Positions 35,690-45,185 of a stretch of DNA of 64,000 nt are shown here, one piece after another. Below the pieces are notes generated by a model. That model had not been told where the DNA came from and made no database searches. It saw nothing but the letters and a program-made list of their open reading frames with translations. The stretch covers positions 1 through 64,000 of the forward strand of contig JACZKQ010000028.1 of NCBI GenBank assembly GCA_014859965.1, written 5' to 3'. The DNA is from Phycisphaerae bacterium. Its GTDB lineage: Bacteria > Planctomycetota > Phycisphaerae > Sedimentisphaerales > Anaerohalosphaeraceae. Position 1 is the stretch's first letter. Every line of letters begins with the position of its first letter. Both the position numbers and the translations under genes were made by a program.

Positions 35690-36943
35690 ATGCATATACT
35701 CTTCTGCACTATGAACTGGTATCCTTTCGAGGGATCGGCGACGCCTATTTTTGCCGCGGTTCTCAGGCACCTGAAACAGAAGGGCCACAGCGTGACCATA
35801 CTGACGTCCATTCCGTATTTTCTGAAGGGGCGGCAGGAACGGTGGACGGCGTATCGAGGCAAATGGTACGTGCGGGAGACGTGGCAAGACATGGCTGTGC
35901 ATCGTGTCCGCGTATTCAGTCCGCGATTTCTCAGCAAGACGCCTCTGCTGCTTCGCGCCGTCAACGCGATGAGCTATTCCCTGCATCTTTTCGCCGCATC
36001 GCTGGTCGCCGGCAGATTCGACGCGGTAATGACGATCTCGCACCCCCCCCTTCTGGCCGGAATCACCGCAGTCGCCATCAGCCGCATCAAGCGGTGCCCC
36101 GGCGTTTACTGCCTGGAAGATATTTACCCGGACATTCTGGAGGATCTGCAAATTGTCAAGACAGGTCCCTGCCTTCATTTTCTCAAGCGTATCGAAGGCT
36201 TCATCTACGCTCACTTCCCGGCCATCTGCGTGCTTTCAGAACAGATGCGTACAAACCTGCTGGAAAAGTGCGTGGCCGGCAAGCGGCTCAGCGTGATTCC
36301 TCATTTCAGCGAACAGGAAGCGGTTGTCCCGCCAAGGGATAATCCGGTCTCGCGCCGGTTCGGGTTGTTGTCGCATTTCGTTGTCCTGCTGCCGGGCAGC
36401 CTAACGTATCGAAGCGGCCTTGACACCGTGCTGGCAGCGGCCAAACATCTGCGGGACGACACGCGAATTCGATTTGTATTAATCGACCGCGGCGACCTGA
36501 GGCATCAGTGCAAGGAGGCAATCCAGCGCGAGAACCTTGCCAATGTGACTCTTGTGCCATTTCTGCCGGCTGAGGACTTCGCCTGTCTTCTGGCTGCCGC
36601 TGACGTCTGCCTCGTGTCGCTGGAGCGAGGTTTCGACAGGTATTCTGCACCATCCAAACTTTACCGGGTGATGGCAAGTCGGCGTGCCGTTCTGGCGGTC
36701 GCCGAAGGCGAAGGCCAGGTGGCGCACACCGTAAAGGCGGCGGCCTGCGGGTTGGTTGTCGAGCCGCATGATGCAAAGGCGCTGGCAAAAGCGATTGTTA
36801 AACTGGCCGACAATGCGGACGCATGCCGGGCCATGGGTGAACGGGGCGCCGAATATGCGGCAGCGCACTTTAGCGAGGCGTCCAGTTGTCGTGCATATGA
36901 GCGGCTGCTTCATGAACTTGTTGAAACTGGCAAGGGGTCGTGA
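35690..36943 (+). CDS. WbuB-like family 4 glycosyltransferase
   Basis: A 417-residue GT-B glycosyltransferase. MNWYPFEGSATPIFAAVLRHL opens the acceptor domain in two-segment form, and MTISHPPLLAGI, YCLEDIYPDILEDL and LPGSLTYRSGLDTVLAAAKHL match WbuB/WcaI-type transferases of amino- or deoxy-sugars. SAPSKLYRVMASRRAVLAVAEGEG is the donor-binding helix region. It starts two bases after the radical SAM gene. This is the third GT-B enzyme of the locus. Confidence 0.87.
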   Translation: MHILFCTMNWYPFEGSATPIFAAVLRHLKQKGHSVTILTSIPYFLKGRQERWTAYRGKWYVRETWQDMAVHRVRVFSPRFLSKTPLLLRAVNAMSYSLHLFAASLVAGRFDAVMTISHPPLLAGITAVAISRIKRCPGVYCLEDIYPDILEDLQIVKTGPCLHFLKRIEGFIYAHFPAICVLSEQMRTNLLEKCVAGKRLSVIPHFSEQEAVVPPRDNPVSRRFGLLSHFVVLLPGSLTYRSGLDTVLAAAKHLRDDTRIRFVLIDRGDLRHQCKEAIQRENLANVTLVPFLPAEDFACLLAAADVCLVSLERGFDRYSAPSKLYRVMASRRAVLAVAEGEGQVAHTVKAAACGLVVEPHDAKALAKAIVKLADNADACRAMGERGAEYAAAHFSEASSCRAYERLLHELVETGKGS

Positions 36944-36945
36944 TC

Positions 36946-38337
36946 ATGTTTCGCCTGTTCAGAACTCCATCAAACCGACGGAAAACCGTCGTCTTCATCG
37001 GCGACGTGCTGCTGATGCTGGCAACGATCGCCTTTCTTGTCTCCTTTCACACCTTTGCTCACCGGTGGGGCTGGCTGGACATCAAACGTCCCCTTAAGAG
37101 TCCCTTAATGTACCTTTGTATCCCCGTCCATGCGGTCCTCGGCTATATGTTCGAGGTGTACGAAATCCGCCGAAAAGAAAGACTGCGTACATTCGCGTCA
37201 CTGATGGTGCTCTCTTTTCTTTCCTTCTGTTTCATGTTTGGCTTGGCCAATGTTGTCAGGATCAATCAGACAACGGTGGCTTACATGGCCGTCTTCTTCA
37301 CGATTTCGGCATTGTCCTTGTATTTGTGGCGACTTGCCTGTGCACGCGTGCTGCTCAACTCCCGCTTCCTGATCAAACCTAAAGTGCTGTTTATCGGGCG
37401 CGACGTAATCACGGGGGAGATTTTGGACGAGATCAAGCGGCGCGATTACCGGATACTGGGTCTTATTACCGACCCCGCAGAAGACGAACGCACTGCTGAC
37501 GGGTTGCGCATTGTCGATACCCAAAGCCAATTGGCAAGAGCGGTCCATCATCATAAGCCGGACATTCTTGTCACAGCAATCAATATTCAACTTCCGCTTA
37601 ACATATTGAAAACGATCTACCGGTGCAAATTCTCCGGATGCGAAGTGTACGAGAGCGCGTACTTTTATGAGTTAATCACACAAAAAGCGGCCATCAAGCA
37701 GTACCTGACCAGCGCCACCATACCGTACCTGAACGTGGATGCGTTTGCCCGAAGGCATTACGGCAGAATAAAGAGCCTGGCCGATATTTGCATTGCCTGG
37801 TCGGCACTGATGCTGCTGTGGCCGGTGATGCTGTTAGTTGCCGTCCTGATAAAAGCCACGTCCGCAGGGCCCGTGTTTTTTACCCAGGAAAGAGTAGGAC
37901 TCCACGAAAAACCTTTTCGTCTGGCCAAATTCCGCACGATGGTGGTCGATGCTGAACAAGAGGGTCCACAGTGGTCAAAGCCGAACGATCCCCGCATTAC
38001 CCGGATCGGCAGGTTTCTTCGGAAAACGCGACTGGATGAACTGCCTCAGTTAATCAATATGTGTCGGGGGCAGATGAGCTTAGTGGGACCACGCCCGATT
38101 CGGCGGCACATGGCGGAGCTTATCGAAGAACACATGCCGTTTTATTCGTTGCGGTTTACGGCCAAACCCGGCCTTACCGGATGGGCCCAGGTCAATTACG
38201 ATTATGGGGGCACCGTAGAGGGACACGTGGAAAAATTCCAATACGATCTTTACTACCTTAAGCATGCCTCCGCGTTGCTCGACATCTTCATCATCCTCAA
38301 GACCTTTCAGACCGTTCTGCGCCGCCCGGCGTGCTGA
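36946..38337 (+). CDS. Polyprenyl-phosphate glycosyl-1-phosphate transferase (WbaP/ExoY-like)
   Basis: A 463-residue initiating transferase that loads the first sugar-1-phosphate onto undecaprenyl phosphate. It has an N-terminal region of four to five membrane helices, a CoA-binding-like Rossmann segment (KVLFIGRDVITGEI), one further helix (MLLWPVMLLVAVLIK) and the conserved catalytic domain: SAGPVFFTQERVG, FRLAKFRTMVVDA, TRLDELPQLINMCRGQMS, VGPRPIRR and KPGLTGWAQVNY. The frame opens at GTG 36940, but AAGGGG is correctly spaced only for the ATG at 36946. It is the last plus-strand gene of the locus. Confidence 0.93.
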   Translation: MFRLFRTPSNRRKTVVFIGDVLLMLATIAFLVSFHTFAHRWGWLDIKRPLKSPLMYLCIPVHAVLGYMFEVYEIRRKERLRTFASLMVLSFLSFCFMFGLANVVRINQTTVAYMAVFFTISALSLYLWRLACARVLLNSRFLIKPKVLFIGRDVITGEILDEIKRRDYRILGLITDPAEDERTADGLRIVDTQSQLARAVHHHKPDILVTAINIQLPLNILKTIYRCKFSGCEVYESAYFYELITQKAAIKQYLTSATIPYLNVDAFARRHYGRIKSLADICIAWSALMLLWPVMLLVAVLIKATSAGPVFFTQERVGLHEKPFRLAKFRTMVVDAEQEGPQWSKPNDPRITRIGRFLRKTRLDELPQLINMCRGQMSLVGPRPIRRHMAELIEEHMPFYSLRFTAKPGLTGWAQVNYDYGGTVEGHVEKFQYDLYYLKHASALLDIFIILKTFQTVLRRPAC

Positions 38338-38397
38338 ACGACACGATTACTCCGCGACAACAGATGGGGCCGACAAACGACCGGTCATCTTTGGCTC

Positions 38398-39954
38398 TTA
38401 CGGCTTCGGATTGAGGCGGACCTCATACACAACGATGCGATGGTCGGCGTCGTTTTTTCTCAAGCCCACCGAAAACACTTCTTCCATGCATCGGTTTGCA
38501 AGCAAAGGCAGCAGCGTTTCATTCCGACCGCCGTACACCTTGACTACAAACGCCGCCCGCGCCGGGACATACGCAGGACCTTCATCCGGAATACCCTCCC
38601 GATCGGCGTAAAAGGGAATCCTCATGTCGGAAGACACAACAGCTTGATCCGGCGAAGTATTCTCGGACAGCCATGCCGCCACCGTGCGATAGGGTGTCTT
38701 GTCCGATCGCCCTGCATCGAGCAGTTTGGGAAGACAGGCGATTATTCCTGCGGCAAGCAGCACGTTGAAACACAGGCCGGTGCGCACCGCCTTACGACGG
38801 GAGACATGTGCCAATCGCCCCAGGGCCGCGATGCGATGCGCCAACACGAGCAAGCCATCGGGCACATAGTACAGCGCCATGAGCGTCAGCGGCAAGACAT
38901 GCCGTCTGCTGACATATCCGTAGCAGTGATACAACATCAACAGCATGGCAATATAGACCACCATGAACCCGGCTGCCTGAAATTCGGGAACAGCGAAATA
39001 ACGCCGGTTTCGAAAATGCAGATACAGTCCCAGAACCGCCGGAGCCGCAAAAAAATGCAGCAGATTCTGACTTACACGGTTGAGAATTTTCAGAAAACCT
39101 CTGAAGAGCTCGCCTTTGACAAAATCATCAGGAACGTATTCGGCACGCGATAACCCGCCAACACCGGCAATCCGGTCCCGGGCAGGCAATGTTTCAGTAT
39201 CCTGGTGGGCCCTGACAGCATCAATGAATTCACGCAACTTGTCGGGCACTCTTTCCTGCTTCATGCCGATGTACCAGCCGCAGGTTACCGCGAAACCGGC
39301 GGCCATCAGTAGAAAAGCTGAAACGGCATGCGCAGGCATCATCCGGTCGCGCCGACGACAAAGATAAACCGTCAGACTTAGAACGCCGTACACAAGCAGT
39401 TGCAATCCCTCTACTCGAATTATATAGGCAATGCCGGCAGCAGCGCCAACCCAGAAGAAAGAACGCCAGTGCGCATGCAGATCCCTGCGCAGCAGCAGGC
39501 ATAGTCCGCAGAAGAGGAAGAGAACGAAGGGCCAGTCTCGCATGACATCGCTTATAAAACGTGCCGGATAAGGCAGGAACCCAAGGATGAGCAGCGCAAG
39601 AAAGCTCTTTGAACCACCAACGAGCGACTTGCCAACGTAATACAGCGGTATGGTGCTCAGGATTCTGAATAGCAGGGTCGCCGCCTGTGCGGAGGTCGCC
39701 CAGGAAAGGTTCGAGGCGTCGGCCCCCAGAAGCGCAAATACATAATGTGCAAACCAGATAATCATCAGGTAGCCGGCAGGATATTTGCTGATGACGTTGG
39801 CAGGGTCATGGGTCAGCCGGCGTGCAAATCGTATGTACTCGACGCCGTCGTTGGCGATCAGCACCATGGTCAACATCAGGTAGACCCCTATCGCACCGGC
39901 AATGAGGAGCAGGATGACAATATGTCTAAGATCGTGTCTTGTTTCTACACGCAT
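38398..39954 (-). CDS. GT39/ArnT-like membrane glycosyltransferase
   Basis: A 518-residue polytopic protein of the GT-C fold. The first periplasmic loop holds the acidic motif ANDGVEYIRFARRL, then KYPAGYLMIIWFAHYVFALLG and SDVMRDWPFVLFLFCG. About eleven helices are followed by a soluble C-terminal domain (TVAAWLSENTSPDQAVVSS). Such enzymes use polyprenyl-phosphate sugars to glycosylate lipids or proteins outside the cytoplasm. It converges on the polysaccharide locus with a 60-base gap lacking a clear terminator, and may add a side branch to the polymer. Confidence 0.8.
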   Translation of the reverse strand: MRVETRHDLRHIVILLLIAGAIGVYLMLTMVLIANDGVEYIRFARRLTHDPANVISKYPAGYLMIIWFAHYVFALLGADASNLSWATSAQAATLLFRILSTIPLYYVGKSLVGGSKSFLALLILGFLPYPARFISDVMRDWPFVLFLFCGLCLLLRRDLHAHWRSFFWVGAAAGIAYIIRVEGLQLLVYGVLSLTVYLCRRRDRMMPAHAVSAFLLMAAGFAVTCGWYIGMKQERVPDKLREFIDAVRAHQDTETLPARDRIAGVGGLSRAEYVPDDFVKGELFRGFLKILNRVSQNLLHFFAAPAVLGLYLHFRNRRYFAVPEFQAAGFMVVYIAMLLMLYHCYGYVSRRHVLPLTLMALYYVPDGLLVLAHRIAALGRLAHVSRRKAVRTGLCFNVLLAAGIIACLPKLLDAGRSDKTPYRTVAAWLSENTSPDQAVVSSDMRIPFYADREGIPDEGPAYVPARAAFVVKVYGGRNETLLPLLANRCMEEVFSVGLRKNDADHRIVVYEVRLNPKP

Positions 39955-40121
39955 AGTGAATCCGCCGGTTGGGCGATGTTTCTGTTGTTCAATAGATAGT
40001 TATGGAACGAGCGATCATATCAGTTTGGCGGGTGGTGTCAAGGTTGTGGAGAAAGGCGCACCACGCAAATTCTGGATGCGCCCCAGCACGTCGCCTGAAA
40101 AAGGATAAATCTTCAACTGTC

Positions 40122-40173
40122 TTCGGGCCCGAAACGCAACGGGAGTCTGCGGCACATCCGCCGCGGACTCCCG
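40122..40173 (-). terminator. Strong hairpin and palindrome after the Ig-repeat gene
   Basis: CGGGAGTC (40140-40147) and GACTCCCG (40166-40173) form a perfect eight-base-pair stem with an inner GCGG/CCGC pairing. A perfect 12-base palindrome TTCGGGCCCGAA lies next to it at 40122-40133. It sits 29 bases after the minus-strand stop. A proper T tract is missing, so termination efficiency is doubtful. Confidence 0.45.
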
Positions 40174-40201
40174 GAAAAGATCAGAATGTCGTTGCAGGCT
40201 G

Positions 40202-41923
40202 TTAGTTAACCGAGAATTGCGCTTCTGCCTGTTTTGCAAATGTGTTGTAATAGAAGAGCCGCGCTTCGTAAGTTCCGCTTTGGTTCAGCGCGGGGAAGGT
40301 GACACTGCCATTGGCGGTCCCGTTTGTTCTGGACCATGTCAAATACGCGGTATCGGGAGCGCCTTGCCTGTACAGCCCGATCCAGACTGCGAAATTGCAT
40401 TCTACGTTTGCGTAGTTCACCACGACCGATTCTCCGGCGGGGTAAGATGCCTTGCTCATGGACAGTTGGGGAGCACTCATACCCACCGTGAATTCAACTT
40501 CCGCGGCCTTGTCATAGACGTTATGAAAGAACATTCTTGCCTGGTATGTACCGGAGGCGGTAAGCCCTGGGAAAACCACGCTGCCGGTCGCTGTACCGTT
40601 TGTACGGCACCAGGTGATGTACTTGTTGTCGGCCGCGCCCTTTTGATACAGTGCAATCCACACGCCGAAGTTGGCCTCGGCGTCTGCATAAGTGAGCGTG
40701 ATGTTTTCACCGGTCACATAATCTGTCTTGGCGCTGTTCAAAACCGCCTGATTACCGTCAACAGCGAATTCGACCGTGGCCCGCTTGTCATAAACGTTGT
40801 TGAAGAACATCCGAGCTTCGTAGGAATCGCTTCTGCTGAAGCCCGCAAAGGATATACTTCCATTGGCGCTGCCGTCTGTGCGTGCCCAGGTGAGATACAT
40901 GCCGTCGGAAGCACCCTGCTGATACAGTCCAATCCATGTCCCGCGATTGGGCGCCGCATTGGCATAGGTCACCACGATGTTTTCGCTGGCCGCGTAAACT
41001 GGTTTTGCGACCGACAGAGCGGGCAAGGGGTCCCGGACCGTGAAACTCATCACGGCCCGTTTATCAAACACATTATTAAAGAACATGCGCGCTTCGTACT
41101 CACCCGCGCCGGTCGGGCCCGCGAAGGTGATGCTGCCTGTGGCCGTTCCGTTGGTGCGCGACCAAGCTAAATAGTTTCCATCGGAAGCCCCCTTCTTATA
41201 CAGTCCGATCCATGTACCTCCATTAGGCGCAGCATTGGAATACGTAACCACGACATTATCATTGCAGTCATACAGACTCTTATTGGTTTCAAGGACAGGG
41301 CCGCTCAGCGTGCTCCAAACAGGGCGCAGCGTCATGGTATACACCTGCACTGAACCTTCATAGGAGGTCACGGTGACCGCCAGGGTCATCCGCTCGTAAT
41401 CGCAGTTGCCGCCATGAGGATCAAATCCGAGGCCGAAGGGGGTGCCATTCCCCGCGTAGTCTATTAATTCCAGCAGCGACGAAGAATATGCCACAACTGA
41501 GCCATCGGCGAGCAGAAACTGAAAAGGCGCTGCGAAGACGTCCCAAGCCCATGAGTTCTCATCGTTCACTGCACTAAATGCGATCACCAGGTCGCCGCCA
41601 ACGAGCGAATCGGCCCCTGTGGTCAGCAATCCGCCAAAGCTCTCGAAGAAGTCCCCGTCGTCTGTATCGGTATTGGCGACGAAGTCCAAAGGAGGATTGT
41701 CCACGAGGTGAATATGAAGATTATTATTCCAGTTCTGGATGTTTTCGATAGTCAGGACGGCTTCGGTAATGATGCTGCCTTCAGGGATCTCCAGCGACGG
41801 GCCGTCAATGCCCCACGTGTAATACCGGTCAGCGGTCATTACGCCGGCGGAAAGCACGCCATTTGATAACGGGAAAACCCCAAGAACCATCGCCGCAATC
41901 GCGTATTTACCATATCTGTTCAT
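40202..41923 (-). CDS. Secreted protein with four tandem Ig-like repeats
   Basis: A 573-residue exported protein. A signal peptide (KYAIAAMVLGVFPLSNGVLSA) is followed by a domain of about 180 residues (30-205) with ENIQNWNNNLHIHLVDNPP, and then four repeats at residues 211-296, 303-388, 394-480 and 487-572. Each repeat runs ...Y..G/DENIVVTYANA.PN.GTWIGLY..GA.D..YL.W.RTNGTA.GS..F.....SGTYEARMFF.N.YDK.A...F.V, an Ig-like fold seen in repeats of secreted enzymes. The frame extends to 42031, but the ATG at 41923 begins the signal peptide and lies downstream of a good promoter. No sorting signal such as PEP-CTERM is present. It is probably surface-associated or secreted; a ligand is unknown. Confidence 0.82.
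   Translation of the reverse strand: MNRYGKYAIAAMVLGVFPLSNGVLSAGVMTADRYYTWGIDGPSLEIPEGSIITEAVLTIENIQNWNNNLHIHLVDNPPLDFVANTDTDDGDFFESFGGLLTTGADSLVGGDLVIAFSAVNDENSWAWDVFAAPFQFLLADGSVVAYSSSLLELIDYAGNGTPFGLGFDPHGGNCDYERMTLAVTVTSYEGSVQVYTMTLRPVWSTLSGPVLETNKSLYDCNDNVVVTYSNAAPNGGTWIGLYKKGASDGNYLAWSRTNGTATGSITFAGPTGAGEYEARMFFNNVFDKRAVMSFTVRDPLPALSVAKPVYAASENIVVTYANAAPNRGTWIGLYQQGASDGMYLTWARTDGSANGSISFAGFSRSDSYEARMFFNNVYDKRATVEFAVDGNQAVLNSAKTDYVTGENITLTYADAEANFGVWIALYQKGAADNKYITWCRTNGTATGSVVFPGLTASGTYQARMFFHNVYDKAAEVEFTVGMSAPQLSMSKASYPAGESVVVNYANVECNFAVWIGLYRQGAPDTAYLTWSRTNGTANGSVTFPALNQSGTYEARLFYYNTFAKQAEAQFSVN
40205..41293 (-). repeat. Four tandem domain-sized repeats, period about 275 bases
   Basis: The C-terminal 363 codons of the Ig-repeat gene consist of four copies of a roughly 92-codon unit, recognisable at DNA level by recurring sequences encoding GTWIGLY, RTNGTA and ARMFF-N-VYDK. 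The copies have diverged, so the duplication is not recent. Confidence 0.8.
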
Positions 41924-42308
41924 TTTATCATCCCGCCTGATTTGCTTAACGACACTGCTGATATTCGTGGCGCATCCGGCGCGTCGCCCCCAGTTGATGT
42001 TCACAGTAAAGTATAGGATAGGTTCCCACACCGGTCAAAATACCGGACCTGCGCAGCGTTCTTCAGGGCCGATAAAAAGTCCTCTTGCGGGCCACGGGGC
42101 AAACGGCTCGCAAAATTTGCTGTAAATTACGCAGTTCTGCCGCAGCGAATAGGCCGCAGGTGTGTCACTGTAATCGATGACGCGGACCCATTTGCGGATC
42201 GGCAGATCGCCGACGCAGATCAAACGCCAAGAGTGAAATCAGGCCGCTGCGCATCGGGCATGATGCGTGGCCTTGGAAGTGTTTTCAGTTTGTCATGTTT
42301 AGTCGCCG
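41924..42308. other. Intergenic region with the promoter of the Ig-repeat gene
   Basis: Apart from the promoter at 42010-42038, no feature is clear. A 62-codon minus-strand frame (42035-42223) lacks a ribosome binding site and known motifs. CGCATC/GATGCG near 42245-42265 could form a weak hairpin after the EamA gene. Confidence 0.45.
42010..42038 (-). promoter_or_regulatory. Candidate sigma70 promoter of the Ig-repeat gene
   Basis: On the minus strand TTGACC (42038-42033) and TATACT (42015-42010) are separated by exactly 17 bases. The transcript would start near 42003, leaving an 80-base leader. Confidence 0.65.
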
Positions 42309-43232
42309 TTACTGTGCCGACGGCGGACGGAGGTGTTCCCGGGACCAGATTGCCAGTGCGCCGCCTGCCAGGAGGACCATACCGAACGCCAACTGCACCC
42401 TGCTGAGCGACTCGCCGAATACGACGCGTGAAATCGCCAATACGGCAAACGGCGTAGTCAGCAGGACGAGCGACGGGATGGTCGCCCCGATCCGCCGCAT
42501 GGCGGCGTAGTAGAGCACGTGGCTTAACGCAATGCTGAGAATCGCGGAAATGACCACACAGGCCCACGGCCAGGCAGGCATCGCCAGTGACTGCCCCGTG
42601 TCCCCGAACATGGCCGCCAGGCCGGCCAGGCCGGCCACGGTGTAGATACTGATTGCGCCGAAGCCGATGCGGCTGTCAATGTCCCGGAATGCCGTCCGCG
42701 CGAACACCGTGTATAACGCCCAGAAGAAGGCCGCCGCCAGGGCCAGAACTGTCCCGGTGGTGCTCGTTTGACTGCCGAAATCCGCCCGGCCTATCAAGAC
42801 GCCGGCCACGCCCACGGTCGAAAGCACCATCCCAAACCAGAATCGTTTGCTTTGCACCAGTCCGCGTTCGTCGGCGAAGAAGATGATTGAAAACCCCGCA
42901 ATCCAGATGACCGACGACTTAACGAGAAGATCCATCAGCGCCGGATCGATGTGATAAAACGCCGCCGCCCAGAAAGTCTGAAGAATCACGTTGGCGCCCG
43001 CGGGCAGGAGGGCCCGCTTCCAGACGCGATGATCCAGCCGGCGGGTGTGCAGCGACCACAGCAGAAAGGGCAGCCAGAACAAACACGCCGCCAGGTAACG
43101 CAACACATTCTGCGTCCACAGGTCCACGTAGCCCGTGAGGTACTTTATAAAGATCGGCCCGGCCGCGAAGCATAAGAGCGCACCCAGAGCAGCGGCGGTT
43201 CCCTCGGGTTTTCGATGCGCCGGATCAGTCAT
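42309..43232 (-). CDS. EamA/DMT-family transporter
   Basis: A 307-residue inner-membrane protein of the drug/metabolite transporter superfamily with ten predicted helices in two EamA halves. The first half contains GALLCFAAGPIFIKYLTGY and LLVKSSVIWIAGFSIIFF, the second ALAAAFFWALYTVFARTAF and PSLVLLTTPFAVLAISRVVFGE. The substrate is unknown. The start may be ATG at 43232 or TTG at 43244; neither has a clear ribosome binding site. It follows the transglutaminase-like gene by about 33 bases, so it is probably co-transcribed with it. Confidence 0.88.
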   Translation of the reverse strand: MTDPAHRKPEGTAAALGALLCFAAGPIFIKYLTGYVDLWTQNVLRYLAACLFWLPFLLWSLHTRRLDHRVWKRALLPAGANVILQTFWAAAFYHIDPALMDLLVKSSVIWIAGFSIIFFADERGLVQSKRFWFGMVLSTVGVAGVLIGRADFGSQTSTTGTVLALAAAFFWALYTVFARTAFRDIDSRIGFGAISIYTVAGLAGLAAMFGDTGQSLAMPAWPWACVVISAILSIALSHVLYYAAMRRIGATIPSLVLLTTPFAVLAISRVVFGESLSRVQLAFGMVLLAGGALAIWSREHLRPPSAQ

Positions 43233-43265
43233 GTGCAGGCTCAATTATCAAATTGTGATTGCGGG

Positions 43266-44960
43266 TCAAAGAACAAGCTTTCTCTGGAAATGCTTGGCGC
43301 TGGCGAAGCGATACTCACGGTCGGCCTTGAGCACCACATCCTGAACATCGATTTCAACTTCCATCGGGATATCCGGTGTACGGCTGCGCAGGATGTCGGC
43401 CAACAGGAGGGCTTTTTCCACGCCGTCGCCGGTGTTGAAGTTGGCCACCTCGTCGGGCTGAGCAAGGCGATTGCCGTCGTAGATCGATTCGCCGTCCATC
43501 CGCAGGAGTTGGTCGTAGACCTCCTGGACCGATTGATCCCGGGCGGCCTCGACGCAGACGGGATTGCGCTCCATCGCGGCGGTAATGAACGGCTGCCAGT
43601 CGCACGTGTCCATATCGCGGAAGGCGTAAAACGCCAGGTCCGCCGTTTCGCTGACGTCGCGCATACTCTGCAGTGCGTCGATGATCTCGTGACGGCTCTG
43701 CCCGACGGACAGTTCTATCGGCGGCTTCTCTATAAACTGCTTCTTGCCGGCGGGCAGTCGGGGCTCCAGGTGGTGAAAGCCGTACAACTCCTCCACGAAT
43801 GCTTCGGCGTCGGGAATGAACGCCTTGACGTAGGCGGCCATGCGGGTTCGGTCTTCACGTTTCATGAGGTCGATGTCCTCATATTTCAGAAACCCCAGGA
43901 GTTCCTCGCAGCACAGGCGATTGGGCGCCCTGTGGAGGGAGTAATCTTCGCTGAGGACCTCGTCCAGCAGCTTATCGAATGTGTGATCGCCGATCCGGTA
44001 GTTGCTGCCGTGTTCATAGTGGAACAGGACCTCCGCCCAGATAAACATGTTCTCGCCTCGATGCTTGCGGCAGAACTGGAAATGCCGCTGGTATCGTGCA
44101 TTGCCCCGGAGGAAGTTGGCCAGTGTCAACGAGGTCAGTTCCGTGGTGAGATAGCTGTTGAGCCGTTCCTTGAAGCGTTCATAGACGGCGGGGTTAATTG
44201 TTGCCTCGTCATACATGCAATGCACGTACCCGCTGGGATGGGCGACGACGGTAACCTGTTCGTTTCGCAGCGCCCGCTGGGCTTTATCGCTCAGCGCGGT
44301 GCCGTTGAACCACATGGACTTGGTGACGATGCGGCGGTTATTGGTAAGCACGCCGTCGGCAATATCGAGGAGGTTCTGCGAATGCAGCGGAGTGAGAACC
44401 ATATAGATATCTTCCAGCGGGATGCCGCAGACGATGAAGGCCGCCGCGGCGTAAAGCGTCGACAGTGACACGCACTCGCCGGCGCCGGTCCGATAGCCGT
44501 TCTTGCGGTGGAAGGCGGTCATCGCCTCGATGGTCTCGGTTTTCCAGTAAGGGATCACATCGCCTTCGTACTTGTCAAGGCCAAAGTGCTTGCGGATGTC
44601 GACATCGAAATAGTACTGGTCGCCTTGATAGCCGAACAGGGCATTGCTGCGGGCGATCACGTCGGGTGAAATGAATCTGGCGAATCGCGCCAGCTCGCGC
44701 TCCTGCTGCGTCAGGCCCCACGTGTTGAGGTCCAGATTGAATTCATAGCCGTCCATGACATACTGTTTGAGCCGCATCAGCTTCTTGTAAGGGTCCTTTT
44801 TAGCGAGGCGGCGGAACCAGTCCTCCTGCCGCCACTTCCAGATAATGGGACTCATGATGTTGGCCAGGAGCAGACTGTACATCAGCTCCGGAAAGACGAA
44901 CATCTCCATGTCGGAAAGCGTGATCGCCGACGAATACTTTTCGAGTTTATCCGCATCCAT
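43266..44960 (-). CDS. Uncharacterised protein with a transglutaminase-like core
   Basis: A 564-residue soluble protein without signal peptide. I do not recognise a named family. Around residues 160-205 (GAGECVSLSTLYAAAAFIVCGIPLEDIYMVLTPLHSQN...D) Cys163, His193 and a following Asp are spaced as in transglutaminase-like cysteine enzymes, where Gly-x-Cys starts the catalytic helix and His lies on the next strand. The rest is helical and charged, with many Trp, Tyr and Cys. The start is ATG 44960 (GTG at 44966 possible). It appears to form an operon with an EamA transporter. A peptide or isopeptide role is a guess from the core only. Confidence 0.6.
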   Translation of the reverse strand: MDADKLEKYSSAITLSDMEMFVFPELMYSLLLANIMSPIIWKWRQEDWFRRLAKKDPYKKLMRLKQYVMDGYEFNLDLNTWGLTQQERELARFARFISPDVIARSNALFGYQGDQYYFDVDIRKHFGLDKYEGDVIPYWKTETIEAMTAFHRKNGYRTGAGECVSLSTLYAAAAFIVCGIPLEDIYMVLTPLHSQNLLDIADGVLTNNRRIVTKSMWFNGTALSDKAQRALRNEQVTVVAHPSGYVHCMYDEATINPAVYERFKERLNSYLTTELTSLTLANFLRGNARYQRHFQFCRKHRGENMFIWAEVLFHYEHGSNYRIGDHTFDKLLDEVLSEDYSLHRAPNRLCCEELLGFLKYEDIDLMKREDRTRMAAYVKAFIPDAEAFVEELYGFHHLEPRLPAGKKQFIEKPPIELSVGQSRHEIIDALQSMRDVSETADLAFYAFRDMDTCDWQPFITAAMERNPVCVEAARDQSVQEVYDQLLRMDGESIYDGNRLAQPDEVANFNTGDGVEKALLLADILRSRTPDIPMEVEIDVQDVVLKADREYRFASAKHFQRKLVL

Positions 44961-45185
44961 TGCCACACAGCCATCCCATTAACTACAAGGCGCACCCTAC
45001 TTTATCGCCACATTTGCCGCCCGCGACAATCACTTTTGCAGCGCCTGCCCTGCATCTCTACGGATCGCCGATGCTCACCGTTCGCCGTCCGATAGCGGTC
45101 CGGCATCATCCCACAGCCGACGTCCATTTTCAAGGGCTTTCCTCCCACATCGACCATCTGTTCACACGTAAGATAGTGAACGCAA

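Noticed and set aside
12000-38337. JUMPstart/ops element or exosortase/PEP-CTERM system associated with the polysaccharide locus
   Set aside because: No GGCGGTAGCGT-like ops sequence was found upstream, no exosortase-like gene is present, and the secreted repeat protein lacks a PEP-CTERM tail.
40217-41170. 317-codon plus-strand frame opposite the Ig-like repeats
   Set aside because: It merely mirrors the repeat structure of the minus-strand gene and lacks a start site.
42035-42223. 62-codon minus-strand frame upstream of the Ig-repeat gene
   Set aside because: No ribosome binding site, no motif, and its end overlaps the promoter at 42010-42038.
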